From Oopsacas minuta (Eukaryota > Porifera > Hexactinellida > Lyssacinosida > Leucopsacidae), in contig JAKMXF010000307.1 in the NCBI GenBank assembly GCA_024704765.1, positions 1 through 64,000 of the forward strand: DNA of 64,000 bases, given 5' to 3'. The notes beneath the pieces are model-generated. The model did not search any database, had not been told where the DNA came from, and saw only the letters and a program-made list of their open reading frames with translations. The position numbers and the translations under genes were made by a program. This document shows, piece after piece, positions 23,710-36,605 of the stretch; the first letter of the stretch is position 1, and each line of letters starts with the position of its first letter.

Positions 23710-25918
23710 CACGTACAGATTTATGGCGTTTTATTAGTATAGATATAGGTCAGCTCTGCTAGAGCACTCTTTTCGCTCATATTAGTGGTGCGTATAATGC
23801 AATATGTGATATGATGGTTGTATATATTGTTTTTGGTTTCTTGTTGATAAGAATTTTGTTTCGATTAATTTATTAGGCCTCCTACTTATGGTTGTGTTAT
23901 TTTGTAATTTACTGTGGACCTGAGTTTCTATATAGCATTTAGTCTTTTTTGACCATTGTGATTCACTGGCATAGTTGTTAACATTGTCTAATAGCCTGCT
24001 GACCTGGGTTTTCAATCCCTCTCCTGTCTTTACTTTTCGATTGTGAATTACCTGAATTTAAATATCATCATTTGATTCATCATATTACTTCTGATTTCAT
24101 TATACTTACTACTAATATTGGCGAAACTGTGCTCTAGTAGCGTTGAGCTTTATATAGTATATCTTTAACGCTAGCGTTACACTTATTATTCTAGTTATAT
24201 CGAGAAAAGTCGTGTAGACTTTCACTTGGTGTTTTCTTTGTTAGCAGTTCTCTTAGTTGCAACAGCATCCCGTATGTTAAAATGAGTTATTTTGTCCCTT
24301 ACATCAAAATTTCTCTACTCAAGTTATAGATCCCCGTCAGGTAGATGTCGCCAGAACAGAATCTGAATTTCACCAGGCTTAGAAATCATGACAAATTACC
24401 AACAGCTTTCAATTGGCTATAACTACGAGTTGGTAGTTTTCGTGATTTCAAGAATTTTATGAAAATAAGTTTGAGCTCTAGTGACATCTACTGTGTGCAT
24501 CCATTGTCATGTCCGTATTTTCACTTTGTAGGATATACAATAAAAAGTTTATATTCATGACAAAACAATGTGGGGGTTTATTCGATTTTGCAAAGAAAAA
24601 CTTAAGTATATGTCGTGCCGAATTAATCAGAAATTTCTATCAAATATTTATGAAAATTCGAGCAATCTGATATCCCATCCCCCCGAGCATAAAACTGCCC
24701 ATCCGCATATGGACACAGCCTGTTGCATTTTGTAAGAAGTAACTAATTGGAACTAAAGTAAGAGACAATGTTACAAGCACATCAGATGGGAGAGAAAAAG
24801 CGAATAGCTGCAACACGAATTGTTGACCATGAGCTTTTAGCAAAATTATTAGAGCACGAATGTGACTTTGGTAATCATTGTAATCCCTGTTAAGCAATAT
24901 CTATTCGTCTTGCTGATCGTAGAAAATGCAAATCGCACAAATCGTCAGTAAGTCCAAGTTCTACGCCCAATACAAGTTCATAAATGAAACTGGAACTTTC
25001 AAGTAGAAGCGAATGAAAAAATCCATTGAAGACAAATGTATTTTTAACTAAAAATCTAAATCCAGTGATTGCAAACTTTAAAGAATTTGCACAATGGTTA
25101 GAGCGAGATCATTTTTGACTGCAATAAATTTAATTATGAATAGTGTGTATGATAGATGCTCAATGTATAGCTCTGAAGGGGACACATTTACAGCGGACAA
25201 TAAGATTTGCAGTGCGTACATGAGCACATATTTATTGAATTACCAAAGACGAGTGGAATGAGTAATGCAAAATCTAGCAATTGAGAAGGCGAATGTAGTG
25301 AAAGATAATCCTGTGTAACTGTCCTTTTCGGCTTTAATTAAACATATTGATGTTAAAAGACGAGGGCATTCCATTTCGTATTCAGAGTGGAACATGTGTT
25401 AATTCATCATTTATAACGGTTCATTGACACAAGATGCCATGACTTGTGGCTCTTCGGAAGCCTTGCTCGGGAGATAAAAATCGTTTACATTTACATATAC
25501 ATATCCTGGGAATATTTGACATGGATATCCATGGATATTACTGAAACCTGAATATACATGGATATTGAAGGATGAATATACTAACATGTCAAGTCATTGC
25601 AACTTTGGAAATAAAGGATACTCTATAAAAGCAACCGAGAAACTACAAGATGACTGGGATATGGAAGCCGATAGTCGAGACTGGGATAATGGACTTAGTT
25701 GCTGAAAAAGCAAAGTATCATCTGAAATGTAAATTGGCATTTGGAAGAGACAGGAGTAAGAATAGTTATATATCAGTTATCTATGATAACTAGATTATTG
25801 AATTCGTAGTTATCCGCAAGGACGACAAAGAGATGACGAGATGTTGTATTTGAGAAATTGTGTGACTAGTTAAAGGACGAAGCAATCCTATAATGAACTT
25901 AATCGGTACAAGCATGAC
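23710..25918. other. Stretch without a recognised gene
   Basis: Short open frames on both strands, none with a family signature. The minus-strand frame at 24640-24897 is hydrophobic but has no start context or partner exons that I can support. Confidence 0.4.
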
Positions 25919-26616
25919 CAGGGGTGTAGTGTAGGGGGAGCGTGCTCCCCCCACTACAAATCAAGGGGAGGCGCTCCCTGACTTTAACTTGATTATTGAT
26001 ATTTCATTATAATAAAGGTAGATTAAGTTTTTCGGAGTTTTCCTTCTTTCGTACTCTAGTCAACTCCGCTTAATAGGATAACATCGGCACCAGGCCATTT
26101 CCAACCATTTAAGCGAATTAAACGTATTGGCCCGGTCTAAGAAATTATTTAACATCGCACTGCGCTGTTTTGGCCAAGTGATCCTACCAACAGTGTGGCA
26201 ATTTAGCATATTCTAGACCATTATAACAACGGTGCAATTGGGCTTTGCCAAACTGTCTCTCAATAATTAATGGCCTCTACACCTACAGGTATGTGAAATT
26301 CCATAAACACTATTTCAGTATTTTCAACTTCTCAGGGATGTGGCGAAGAGTAGTAAAAGGGACCTAGAATTCAATTCTGAGGCTTTTAGACGATTATTTA
26401 ATATAGAGTGTGAGGCAAGACTGGATTGCGGAGTCCACTGTCACATCAGCACCGAAGAAGGACAACGTTATTTGGAAGTATTTTTAGTTTATATTACTCG
26501 TAATGTGGGTTACAACATGTTTCGTTGATATTAAATAACTTTGTTTTACCAATTTTTGCGTAATATTTTCTTTTATAAGCGCTCCATACACTAGAAATTT
26601 GAGTACTACACCCCTG
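25919..26616. mobile_element. Small non-autonomous element, hAT-like ends
   Basis: The left end is CAGGGGTGTAGTG; the reverse complement of the right end is CAGGGGTGTAGTAC. A CAGGGGTGTA terminus is common in hAT elements. The internal sub-terminal parts contain 'gcgctcc' motifs near both ends. The 8 bp flanks do not match, so the class is tentative. Confidence 0.5.
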
Positions 26617-29060
26617 ACAATAGCTATTTAGTGGAAATGTCAGACTTGGAAATTGAAGATCCATCTAGAGAACTACAGCGTTGTGAAGGAGAAATTCAGA
26701 AGAAAGGTGACCTGCCAAGTCTCTGTGAGGGAATTATTACTCTACATATTTCCAAGTTTGGGAGGCTTTCATTTGCTAAAAATTTATCATGGATCAATTT
26801 GTGCGATTAGGTCAGGTTCGGGACTGGAGAATGTGTAGAGTTTATAAAGGACGTTCCACAGTTCAACATATAATTTCAGGTAGTGCCTATGCAAAACCAA
26901 TTTGAGCCCATCTGTTAGTTGATTCAGCATTATGCGTTATTGGTCTTTCATTGAAGACGATTTAGACGACATCAAATTATTCATGAGATGAATGAACAGA
27001 ATACCAATAAAACATGACTTCTTAAAGTTTTAGAGATTAAAGTAAATGAGACATTTAAAAGTATTCATAATATTGTATACGAGCTGAGAGAACCCACAAC
27101 TGGGAGCTACACATGTAATGTGTAGGTAAACATGTTGGATACATTTCGTAGTAGCATGGCATGGAAAGTATGCTAAAAGAGGCCGGCTATATCTCGTGGA
27201 CATGGTAGAGAGTAATGATATCTATAAAGAAATTTTGAAGAGTTTACTAATCATGAATACAATACAGTTAGATGCTCTGGCTATAAATTGTCTGGTGCTT
27301 GGTCGGATTTGTGCTTTGAACATTGATTAAAGATATAAGTCCTAGGTGGTTTACACGGAGGGAGATCTCGTAATCAAGAGCCAGCCTACAATTTATGGGC
27401 AGGTACTTTAAATAATTTTTCTGAAGTAACGATGAAATGAAAATTGCATCTTCTCATGAATTGAGGGGAATTAATTTATCAACGCAGACCTTGCTCATGT
27501 TAAGACCACATTACATTAGTCAAAGCAATTAACTGTTTCGAGGACAACGACCCATTACTGAATCACGTGATAAGGATACTTTGGTATCCTTTTCAGCGGG
27601 GTTGATAAGTACCAAAAATGATTGTGTAAATTCTAAGATGGCTCAACACATTAAGGTAAAATGCAGAAGATGTTGGATGGGAAGACGGGTGCTGATACAC
27701 TACAACTCAGTTTAAAAATAAAGCCTTTACGAGACCTCAAAATGGGGATGGTAGCTAATGAAAAGATATTAATATTTTCAACAAACCACAATAACAGAAA
27801 ACTGAATAGTCTAGTTTGAAAAATTCTTGGAATACCTTGTTACAGTTATAGAGGGAGATTGCTATTGTGCCAGATCTACTAGAACCCTTCGAACAACGTA
27901 TCGTGAATCGCAAACTTGTCTCTGAGCTAAGTAGAAGGTTCTCAGAATTCGGGTAAGACTGTTATTGTCCCAAAGATCCCGAAATAGTCAACTTACCAAG
28001 GTCTTTGTGGAAATATCAAGATAGGTCCTGATAAGACCGGAATCATCTCAAAAAAACGATTATTCAACAACCTCCATAACAAGGTTAATTAATCTTTGTC
28101 AAAAATATTCTTGGAAAATGGAATTTGCTTTCATCAAGCAAGGGATGATGTTGATATGCTGATAGTTCGAACCACATCGGACTTATCGTCAATGGTCCAA
28201 TCAATTTAAGCTATGGGCACTGACATTTTGGTGTTGTTGGTACATCACTGCAGGGATTACAAAAATCCAATATGCCTAGCATTAGGTTCTAGGACATATT
28301 AGGTCCGAGATATCAGAAATGATTGACCCAATTTCAGAAGAGTGGCTTTGTATATATTTACAGGATTACACGTTTACAGGTTGTGACACAGTATTGCCAA
28401 TATACGGGTATGGAAAAGAAAATTATTTTGTAAAACTCACCAGCAGTTTTCTGTAATTCAATAAGGGCCTTTAACTGTCTGCAGTCTAGTGAAGGTTCAA
28501 TCAAAAATTCTGGTATATAAATTTAGGGTTACGTGTATAGCGGTAGATGGGCACTCCACTACATGTACAACACTTCACAATGGGTTCCTCTTCGTGTCTC
28601 TTCGTGTATATTACACAATCAGTATATTGCCCTATAAGATTTCTTGAACTGTCCTACTATTGTCTAAACACCTGAATGTACATACATATATTACGTATAC
28701 TACTTGCATCATCCACTTCCAAATATTTATTTAACATTTATGAGCCACCTTTCAACAATGTAATTGAATTATTGACACGAAAAAGATAAGCCTGTCCCCC
28801 AAGAGGATACTCTATCACTTACCACATTAATCAATAACATATACAGAAAATGTATTATCTCATCGTCCTATCCTGAGATCCTGCAACTGGTTCCCCTATG
28901 CCAAATTATGTTCTGTACTTTGTACAAGATACCTTAATTATCCATATATGTAAATATTCATAGCAAACGGAAACATAAAATTATGGGATACAATAACATT
29001 CACCGATTTCGTTGACGAAAGATGGTCACGGAAATCATAGTGTTAAAGATAAATTGGTCT
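26617..29060. other. Stretch without a recognised gene
   Basis: Only short fragmentary frames are present. A plus-strand segment near 27180-27330 is open over some 50 codons but I do not recognise it. Confidence 0.4.
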
Positions 29061-29062
29061 TA

Positions 29063-30370
29063 GAAAGGGTGTCTAATAAGTTCTGTTATATATCAATTCC
29101 CCAATTATTTCAAATTTATCTATTGCAAAGCCATGAAACTTTCTATTTTCTTAGGACTTATGTTCCTAATTACACATTACAAATATCATTCAATATAGCC
29201 TCCCGTTTTATGAATTACGGAAGTTAGTCTGCCCCAAAACTGATGGACAGCTTTTCGTAGCTCCTCCTGTGGGATTTTCTGCCATTCACTCAACAAACTA
29301 ACTTTGAGGGACTCCAAACTCTTGTGAGATTTCTCACAGGCCTTGCTCTCCAAGTTTGCCCAAACAGAATAGTCGAGTGGGTTTAAATCTGGGCTTGATG
29401 GTGGCCATTCATCCTTATGAAATCGATCCTGCTCTCGGAACCAACCCTGGGATACTTTTGAAGCATGTGCAGGCGCAGAGTCTTGTTGGTAAGTCCAAGG
29501 ATGGTTTTGAAAGAGCTTCTCACCCGCAGACGCAATTTCAGGCTCCAAGACCAGTTCTCTGTGCGTCTGGGAGTTTGTTTTCACTCCTTGGGGAACAAAA
29601 ATCAGGTGGGTCCGTGAGCCTGCCGACACTCCCGCCCATACTATCAGAGAAAGAGGCTTCTGGACTCTATCAATGTACTTGATGCTATCTGGGACATCTT
29701 GACTTCGAGAAGCAAGTATACGGTCGTTTTGACGATTGCTTACCTCCTCAACCGTGAACAGCTTCTCATTTGAGAAGAGAATCTGATCTTCAGTCCCAGG
29801 AGCGAATCAGGCTTTTAGTTGTATACATCTTTCGAGTCGCTTACGACGTATGGAGTCGTTAAGATGATGTACATTTTTCCTCTTATAGGACTTCATTCCT
29901 AGGTCCTCTACAACCAATTTCCGCATCGTTTCGTGATTGACACAGAATTCACGAGACATTTTTTGCATTGAACGCCGGGGATTTCTTAGGATTCGACATC
30001 TAACACTATTCTTCAGGGCTGGTGTGCGAGCGGATCCTGGACGACCAATTCGTTTCCTGTCGGACACGCTGCCAGTCTCTATATATCGTTTTATTGTGCG
30101 ATAGATCAACATGGGATTCACTTTATCATTTTTTAGCCTTTTTAGAATTTCACTGTTGCTAAATCCAGATTCGTGAAAAGTGACAATTTTTGAACGAATT
30201 TCTTCTAACATGGTTTTCTGGGAAATCATCTATATGAATGATATATACTTGGTATAATTCGAAAGAGCGCCAAAAATGGTACAAGAAAATCTAGAAGATT
30301 ACTTCATAAGTATATTAATAGCTACTGTCTAAGGCGCGAAAATGTATGACAGAACTTATTAGACACCCTG
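29063..30370. mobile_element. DD37D mariner-like element, copy 1
   Basis: TIRs: the left reads (A)AAGGGTGTCTAATAAG and the reverse complement of the right reads CAGGGTGTCTAATAAGTTCT, with TA at 29061-29062 and 30371-30372. It is the same family as 58168-59478, inserted in the opposite orientation. Confidence 0.88.
29186..30229 (-). pseudogene. DD37D mariner-like transposase, copy 1
   Basis: A single minus-strand frame from 30229 to 29186 is interrupted by one in-frame TGA at about 29807, where copy 2 keeps CGA (Arg). The N-terminal helix-turn-helix region includes ESGFSNSEILKRLKND and the linker RKRIGRPG. The catalytic motifs are FSNEKLFTVEE, where the first Asp has become Asn (copy 2 has FSDEKLFT), YQQDSAPAHASK and SPDLNPLDYSVW. 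Two residues are missing before the WPPSSPD motif, shortening the D-D spacing from 37 to 35. Three independent lesions make it inactive. Confidence 0.88.
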
Positions 30371-30676
30371 TATTCGTCTCGTTATTATTATGTCACTTTT
30401 GTTTAACTTCGTTATTATCTCACCGACCACATATTTAGTTTAGACACCATACCATTTGGTTATTAAAGGAAAATATAACGAGTTTTAGTAGTTAGAATTC
30501 ACATTTTCATGTTATCTTTACCTAACTTCGATTTCACTTATGGCGTCTGAATTGATTATTGAACGGATGAAGAGCAACAAAAATAAAGCTAAAGCTTCCC
30601 TAATGGGTTACATTTATACCTTAAACGGAGTATCTGATGATCTTTCATTTTGAGTATGTGAAAAACGTGGTGCATA

Positions 30677-32045
30677 CAGGGTGATTCAAAAAAATGCAAC
30701 CCATAATGTTTTACGGGTACCCTATCTTTATTTCTTAACTAATCCTATTTATTCTTTTTGATTATAATTAGTTTGAGTCTAAACGATCAGAAAATGCCAT
30801 ATTGGATACTGCAGCACCGAATTTTCTGCGTGGAGCATTATTTTAATACCTCCTCATACGAGACTGTAAAGACGCAATTTCGTACATCATTCCAGACCCA
30901 AGTTGCTCCCGATAAATCGATGATCTATCGTTGGGTGGAGAAGTTTAGGAAGTATGGGACAGTTCAAAACCTCAATAGTAAGTGTGATGACAGACTAACG
31001 CATTCTGGTCGGAGAAAGAAACGAACAGCAAAAGTTATTGAGATGGTCCGAAATTCTGTTGAATTCAGTCCAAAACGGTCAATCAGGCGGAGGAGTCAAT
31101 CATTGTCATTGGATAGAAAAATATCTGCAAGCACTATCAGGAGGATCCTAATTGATGATCTTAAGAGGTTTCCATATCGTATACAAACAAAACAGATGTT
31201 AACAGCTGGTGATAAGTCCAAAAGGCTTAAAATGTCCGAGAAATTGCTAGAAAAAATTGAATGTCAGGGCCGATTTCTTTCACTACTTTGGATGTCCGAT
31301 GAAGACCACTTTCATCTAGATGGAAAAATCAACTCAAAGACAAACGTGTTCTGGGGAACCCAGAGACCAATGGAAGTTGAAATGAAACCACTACACTCAG
31401 AAAATGCACAGTATGGGCAGCCATTTCGGCGAAAGGGATCATAGGACCATTCTTTTTTTGAAGAAAATGACAGGCCTGTTACAATTACGACAGAACGTTA
31501 TGTCCAGGTCCTTGAGCTCTTCTGGGAGCAGCTCAGAGTCCTCTACCCATCACTTCTAAATCACTTTTGGTTCCAACAAGATGGAGCGAGCTCACACACC
31601 TCAAATTTCTCCAGGGACTGGCTCAAAGAACACTTTGGAGCAAGAGTCATCAGTCTCAAGACGAATTTTGAGTGAGCCCCCTATAGCCCCGACTTAAATC
31701 CTCCTGACTTCTACTTGTGGGGCTATCTTAAAGACCGAGTTTATTCTACTAAGCTTAGAACCATCAGCGAGTTGAAGGAAAACATCAGAGAAGAAATTAG
31801 AAAGATTCCGACCACTGTATGCAAAAATGTCATGAACAACTTGGTGGTACGACTCAAGAAATGTACAGAACTCAAAGGAGGTAATTTGGAACATTTGCTC
31901 TAATTCATAAAATATTGACTGTGGTACGCTGAATTTTTAATATGTACTAAAAATATAGATATTCTACGTATGTTCTGAGTTTGATTAAGAATTGTCTTTA
32001 CTGCAAACATTTACTTTTGGGTTGCATTTTTTTTTAATCACCCGG
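30677..32045. mobile_element. DD41D mariner-like element
   Basis: The left end after TA (30675-30676) is CAGGGTGATTCAAAAAAATG; the reverse complement of the right end is CCGGGTGATTAAAAAAAAAT before TA at 32046-32047. Both continue into GCAACCC. Length is about 1369 bp. Confidence 0.85.
30794..31902 (+). pseudogene. DD41D mariner-like transposase (frameshifted)
   Basis: It starts MPYWILQHRIFCVEHYF at 30794. A first helix-turn-helix half (YETVKTQFRTSFQTQ) and a second (RSIRRRSQSLSLDRKISAST) precede the core. The first Asp lies in MSDEDHFHLDGKINSKTN near 31290. After a frameshift near 31400, FQQDGASSHTSNFSRDWLKE carries the second Asp, and SPDLNPPDFYLWGYL the third, 41 residues later counting one in-frame stop near 31675. 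The last part (31715-31902) is open to a normal end. Spacing and motifs fit the DD41D (rosa-like) branch of mariners. Confidence 0.8.
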
Positions 32046-32189
32046 TACATAGCAAGAATACATACGAGGAATGATTTTATAGTCAAGCCTATGGTAGTGT
32101 CTGAAATTCAACAAGCTCACGCATATACGCCTTCACATAAACGTGTACAGATGCTAAAGGATTATACGAAAAATGAAAGCGATAGCATC

Positions 32190-33250
32190 TAATTTTGAGC
32201 AAAGCACTAGAGGTATATTAGCTACAGGTATAGGAGAAATGAATCCATGTACTGTAAACAAATCGACAAAATTGGAGTCTATGAAACGAACAATTCGAAT
32301 TTATAAAGCATAAGTATTGAAAATTGTGGCAATCCTACTTGTGCAGCTGAAATTGTCATCCCTGAAAAATACACAAAATCTTTGAAGGGCGAACCTTGTT
32401 TACTTATGACTCAGGGTTTGGGGATGAGAAAAGGATCATTATACATGGCACACTTAAATTTATTGATTTACTAAAAAAATGCGACAGCTGGTTTTGCGAC
32501 GGAACATTTACTGTCGTTCCAGCTATGTTTACACAACTGTATACTATCCATGCAGAAAAAGATGAAGTAATTTTACCTACATTTATGCGCTGCTTCCAAA
32601 TAAAACCGAAAAATTTATGAAAGACTCTTTAAGAAATTATTAGAAATTGAGCCATCTTTAAACCCTTGTACGATTATGATCGATTTTGAAAAGGTCGCAC
32701 TTAATGCACTTGAGGAGAATTTTATTTCTGTTATCACGGATGCTTTTTCACCTCTGGAAAAATATATTCAGACACACTCAAGAACAAGGATTGATTATAC
32801 GATATCACGAGGATGATGATTTCGCTATTAGAATTAAGATGCTTGCTAGTTTGGCGTTTGTTCCAGAAATCGACGTTATTGATTGTTTCATTATTTTAAT
32901 GCAACAATTTCCTGAAGAGGTTATTGAAATAGCTAAGTATTTTGAAAAACATATATAGGAAAAGTATTGCCCGATATGACTAGAAGAACGCCAATATTCC
33001 CAATTAGAAATTGGAATCTTCACACAATAATTAACAGTCATCTTGCAAGGACAAATAATAGCGTTGAGGGTTGGCACAATGCCTTCTAATCAATGATAGT
33101 TGGCTCGCATCCAAGTTTTGCAAACTCTTTATGTTTCTTCAAAGGGAACAGTTTATGCAAGAAGCAGTGTTTAAAAAATGGGAATGTGGAGAGGTAAAGA
33201 AAAGTTCTAAATCTACCATTGCACATACTAATCACTCTATTATCCCTTCT
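32190..33250 (+). pseudogene. MULE transposase fossil
   Basis: Scattered in-frame blocks give a MULE (FLYWCH-type) order: SWFCDGTFTVVPAMFTQLYT at about 32490-32550, the DGTF..P..F.QLYTIH signature with the first catalytic Asp; PCTIMIDFEKVALNALEENF near 32665-32725, the second Asp block; LASLAFVPEIDVIDCF and FPEEVIEIAKYFEKH near 32850-32955; then ARTNNSVEGWHNAF near 33045-33090, the TNN.VE.(W/H)H signature. Frameshifts and stops separate them. No RING finger was seen after it, unlike the copy at 1570-2770. Confidence 0.75.
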
Positions 33251-33825
33251 CGCCGATTGTGAATCTCGGGAAACCTTGTCATTTCTGAAGGGAATTGCTT
33301 ATAATTTCGAATTTTAAGGCATATTATGTTCAACATTGTTTATTTCTTCATCGTTTACTTCATGCATTATTTCACTCTCTAATATGTTTGTATTCAGCAG
33401 AAAAAACAAAACTCAAATCACCGTCTGTGCCACATACATATTCCCAAATTAATTTTAGTGGATTATTGAAACAATTTTATTCAACTAAATATCCACTAAG
33501 CAAAGAAAGGTAAAATTGAATTTTCCTAATATTGCAAGACATTTTTGGAAATGTTCACCAAAAGGTGTAAAATATGATTAATTATATGATAAATCAGTAT
33601 ATAAATATATAATAAAATGTATCGACAATAGAACTACAGTCTACAATCAATACAAATACATTACAGTGCTAATTAAATTACATTCCCCGCGACCATCTTT
33701 CCGCCATTCCGCCGATTTGCATACATCGATAAGATGAGCTCTCTCCATTCAAACTTTCCATAAGAAATAATGTAAGCACAATTAAAAATTACTTGAACAA
33801 ATGTTTCCATTATCTAATTCACATA

Positions 33826-34620
33826 GAGTTTTCAACCCCAGGGGGGGCGCGAAGGCTTTCTAGTTGGGTCGCAAAAGGTTCAGATAATTTACATAACACC
33901 ATTAATATTTACCGATTAACAAGTCAAAAATTGTTTAAATTATCAACTTTTAGCTGATTTCAAAATGCATTGTCAGTCTATTGCGTGTGCATTGCTATGT
34001 GCAATGTACATGCTATATACGCGCAATGTGCTTTCACCGCATGTACAATGGTTGTACTTACGTATATATGACATTAGTATTGTATTTCATGACGATACTG
34101 GCATCATAGCATTGGAACTTAAGGTGGCTAGATTTAATTTAAACAATAGAAAACATTAGGAATCATTTCCATACTGACTATACATGGATATTTCACAAGT
34201 TAAGTCTATAAATACTCCAATTAGGTATATTTTGTTTACGTATATCCCTTGACATTTCTCATTTTATCTTAGTACTCAATTTTACGAAATCCAGCTTTCA
34301 AAAGCAACTGTTAAGATGGCTGGAAAAGCAACATTAAAACGCGAACTTACTCCGAAGGCCATTTAAAATTGTTGAACATGATTTGAGATGCTGTCTTTCT
34401 AAACTGAGCCAAGAATTTCTCAACCTGTTGAAAAAAGAAAACAGTTTCAACCTTGACATTAAGCATATAAATGAAAATTTCATTCATAATTATGTATGTG
34501 TGATTGAATGTCATATTAAGTACAAACTCTAATAAAAAATTCGTTTCGTTATTAGGTGGGTCGTGAGTATTCCCACAACTATAAGTAGGGGCGTAAGGTG
34601 GAAAAGGTTGAAAACCCTGA
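33826..34620. mobile_element. Possible hAT-derived MITE
   Basis: The left end 'AGAGTTTTCAACC' matches the reverse complement of the right end 'CAGGGTTTTCAACC', and both are followed by G/C-rich 'gggg(c)gc' sequence. 'ATCTAAT' near both edges (33813 and 34620) may be the target duplication. There is no coding content: the plus ORF at 33965-34159 has no signature. Confidence 0.45.
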
Positions 34621-34633
34621 TCTAATATATATT

Positions 34634-34865
34634 ACAAACTTACCATTGATGATAAGCCTCCAGTGAGAAAATTCCTCCTCAAATTGAGTTCCATTTGAGG
34701 ATTATAAATCATGAAAGGGAAAATTTTCACTCCTAATACATCTAATGAAGCACATACTATTAAAATTGTATAAATAAACATGTGAAACCACATAGATTTT
34801 CCGATTCTGATATTCTGACCCTCATTAGATGTACAAGTGGAAAAATTATCCCCTCCAGTATCCAT
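34634..34865 (-). CDS. First exon of an unrecognised membrane protein
   Basis: On the minus strand an ATG at 34865 opens MDTGGDNFSTCTSNEGQNIR, followed by a hydrophobic segment (MWFHMFIYTILIVCASLDVL) that is probably a transmembrane helix, then NLRRNFLTGGLSSM. A strong splice donor (ATG|GTAAGTTT) follows at about 34643. No following exon was identified at lower coordinates, where transposons dominate, so either the next exon lies beyond them or the gene is disrupted. I do not recognise the family. Confidence 0.45.
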
Positions 34866-34981
34866 GATTCGAATATGAATACCTATTGAACTAAAGCATT
34901 TCTTTGGGGTGTAGTCTTAGGCAAAACAGCTTTATTACCTCTAAAATGGGTTCATAATGAATCCATTATGATTTAAATATA

Positions 34982-35473
34982 CAGTGAAACCTCTGGAATC
35001 GGTGCATGTGGGATGCTGGGAAAATTTCTGACGCCTCGATTCTGGATTTCAGTGTGGTATTGTGCCAAAATCACCATTTTTCGTATTTATGTAGTTCATA
35101 TTATGTCACACTATTGTTTCGTATTGCTAGTCACACTGTAACGTTAAAATATTTCATTCTGCTATATATCTACCCTCAGAGGCGGATTGAGTTGATTTCT
35201 TGTTCACTTACGTAGCACTTATATTGTGTTTTATTCGATAGTTATTGGGAAATTAAATTTTATTGAGTTGATTTTGGTATTGATGCCCCGATTGCGTAGG
35301 GGATTTTAGTATTAGTTCTATGCAAGCTGAGAGAATTAAATTGTCAGGGTTTGCCCCGATTCCCCGATTGTCGCTATTTCCCCGATTCCAGAGGTTCATT
35401 TGTATAGGAAAATATTTTCGCGAAATTCAAGTACCCCGATTTCAGAGGTTCCCCGATTCCAGAGGTTTCACTG
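34982..35473. mobile_element. Tigger-like MITE
   Basis: The left CAGTGAAACCTCTGGAATCG and the reverse complement of the right CAGTGAAACCTCTGGAATCG are identical over 20 bp. A TA precedes the left end, and the right flank is AA where TA is expected. Internal copies of 'ccccgattccagagg' and variants make it repetitive. It is about 490 bp with no coding capacity. Confidence 0.8.
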
Positions 35474-35631
35474 AATTGAGCCTTCAGGATTGGCTGGATG
35501 CGATTCTAGGACATCAATCACATTAGCCCCTTTACACTAAATGCCCATCCATTTGTTTCCCATAGTTACAGTAAAAATTCAAACATCTGTTTGCAATAAC
35601 AAAGCTACAGCAAGTACTTCCACATCAGTTC

Positions 35632-35835
35632 CTAAGCTGCGTTCTTACGCATATTCCTTTTTCTAATATAGTCATTAACATTTCTGTGATTAATTACTGA
35701 ACTGGGAACTTTATTTTCGATAAAATTAATACAAGGTTCTTTCAACTTTCCACCAGTAATTATTGATCGAATTTGATGGAATTTTCTGTATTTCCTGTCA
35801 TCCAAAATGCTGGGAAGAAAATAAACAACTACCAT
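35632..35835 (-). CDS. Terminal exon of unrecognised membrane-protein gene
   Basis: A textbook acceptor (TTTTTCTGTAG) precedes the exon, which joins the previous exon in phase 0. It encodes MVVVYFLPSILDDRKYRKFH, then a basic tail ending YIRKRNMRKNAA and a TAG stop at 35632. A hydrophobic start followed by a charged C-terminus suggests a last membrane helix with a cytosolic tail. Upstream exons are at 35927-36169, 36255-36528 and 36606-36935. Confidence 0.5.
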   Translation of the reverse strand: MVVVYFLPSILDDRKYRKFHQIRSIITGGKLKEPCINFIENKVPSSVINHRNVNDYIRKRNMRKNAA

Positions 35836-35926
35836 CTACAGAAAAATGCAACATTTTAGATAATCTAGTATTCTAGTTCACCCAATTCTAAAAGGTCTAA
35901 ATATGTAATTATTTCTACTTCCTTAC

Positions 35927-36169
35927 CTGGTAAACCAATATTTGAACTTCCTCTGGGTAGCTAACCTGTTCACACACAGACTTAGCTGGTACTTGTATTT
36001 CTGTATTTACTGAAGTGGTAATATCATTAGTATCGAATTCCTCTCTTTGTTCCAATACCCAAATTATGAAAAACCTCAATACCTCTCCACCCAAACAGAC
36101 ATAGTTTTTACCAAACATTTGAAAAACTAAACTATGACCAGTTTGTATTACAACTAACCACAAAACTAA
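35927..36169 (-). CDS. Internal exon, same membrane-protein gene
   Basis: The donor CAG|GTAAGG at 35927 is strong. Two alternative acceptors (GTTAG at 36170 or at 36154) both keep the frame with the upstream exon. The product includes a hydrophobic run (LWLVVIQTG), GHSLVFQMFGKNYVCLGGEV, FFIIWVLEQ and then a polar EREEFDTNDIT-like stretch that is probably outside the membrane. Confidence 0.45.
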
Positions 36170-36254
36170 CACTCAACAAAGCTTTCGCTATAAGCACCTG
36201 TGATGGCATTAATAGGGTGAAACAATCATCAATAAATATGCATCAGTGAATTAC

Positions 36255-36528
36255 CAAATTTTAGACATATTTCTAGCATTGGATAACCCATAGAATTTTG
36301 CACCATATACCCACAACTGAGCTTCAAATGTATTGAAGAAATACAAGTTATTTTCTTGAGAATTTCTTTATCAATATAATTGCTGAAATCGTCCTTCATA
36401 TTGTTATGCACGGTTAAATTAGAGGTAGATGATGCCCACACGCACACAATACGAAACATATAATCTCGTAACTCGAATTCAAGAGTAAGGATACCTAGAT
36501 TACCATATGATGAAACCGATATTGAACA
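36255..36528 (-). CDS. Internal exon, same membrane-protein gene
   Basis: Acceptor CTGAG at 36529-36530; donor TTTG|GTAATT at 36254. Phases fit the neighbours (0 upstream, 1 downstream). Encodes CSISVSSYGNLGILTLEFEL, RDYMFRIVCVW, potential N-glycosylation sites (NLT), and a Cys-containing LKLSCGYMVQNSMGYPMLEI segment. The beta-rich, N-glycosylated look suggests a lumenal or extracellular domain. Family not recognised. Confidence 0.45.
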
Positions 36529-36605
36529 CTCAGGTACAATTTACAATACTAGACTTTATTAGCGATGCTCCGTAGATAAAGAAAGCTTAGTAAGGCTAAA
36601 CTCAC

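Noticed and set aside
24640-24897. Hydrophobic minus-strand ORF as a membrane gene
   Set aside because: No splice partners, start context or family signature; likely chance in AT-rich DNA.
25919-26616. Coding gene at 26340-26528
   Set aside because: Short frame inside a non-autonomous TIR element with no family signature.
29356-29682. Plus-strand 108-residue ORF
   Set aside because: Antisense shadow of the DD37D transposase; the same shadow appears in copy 2 at 58855-59079.
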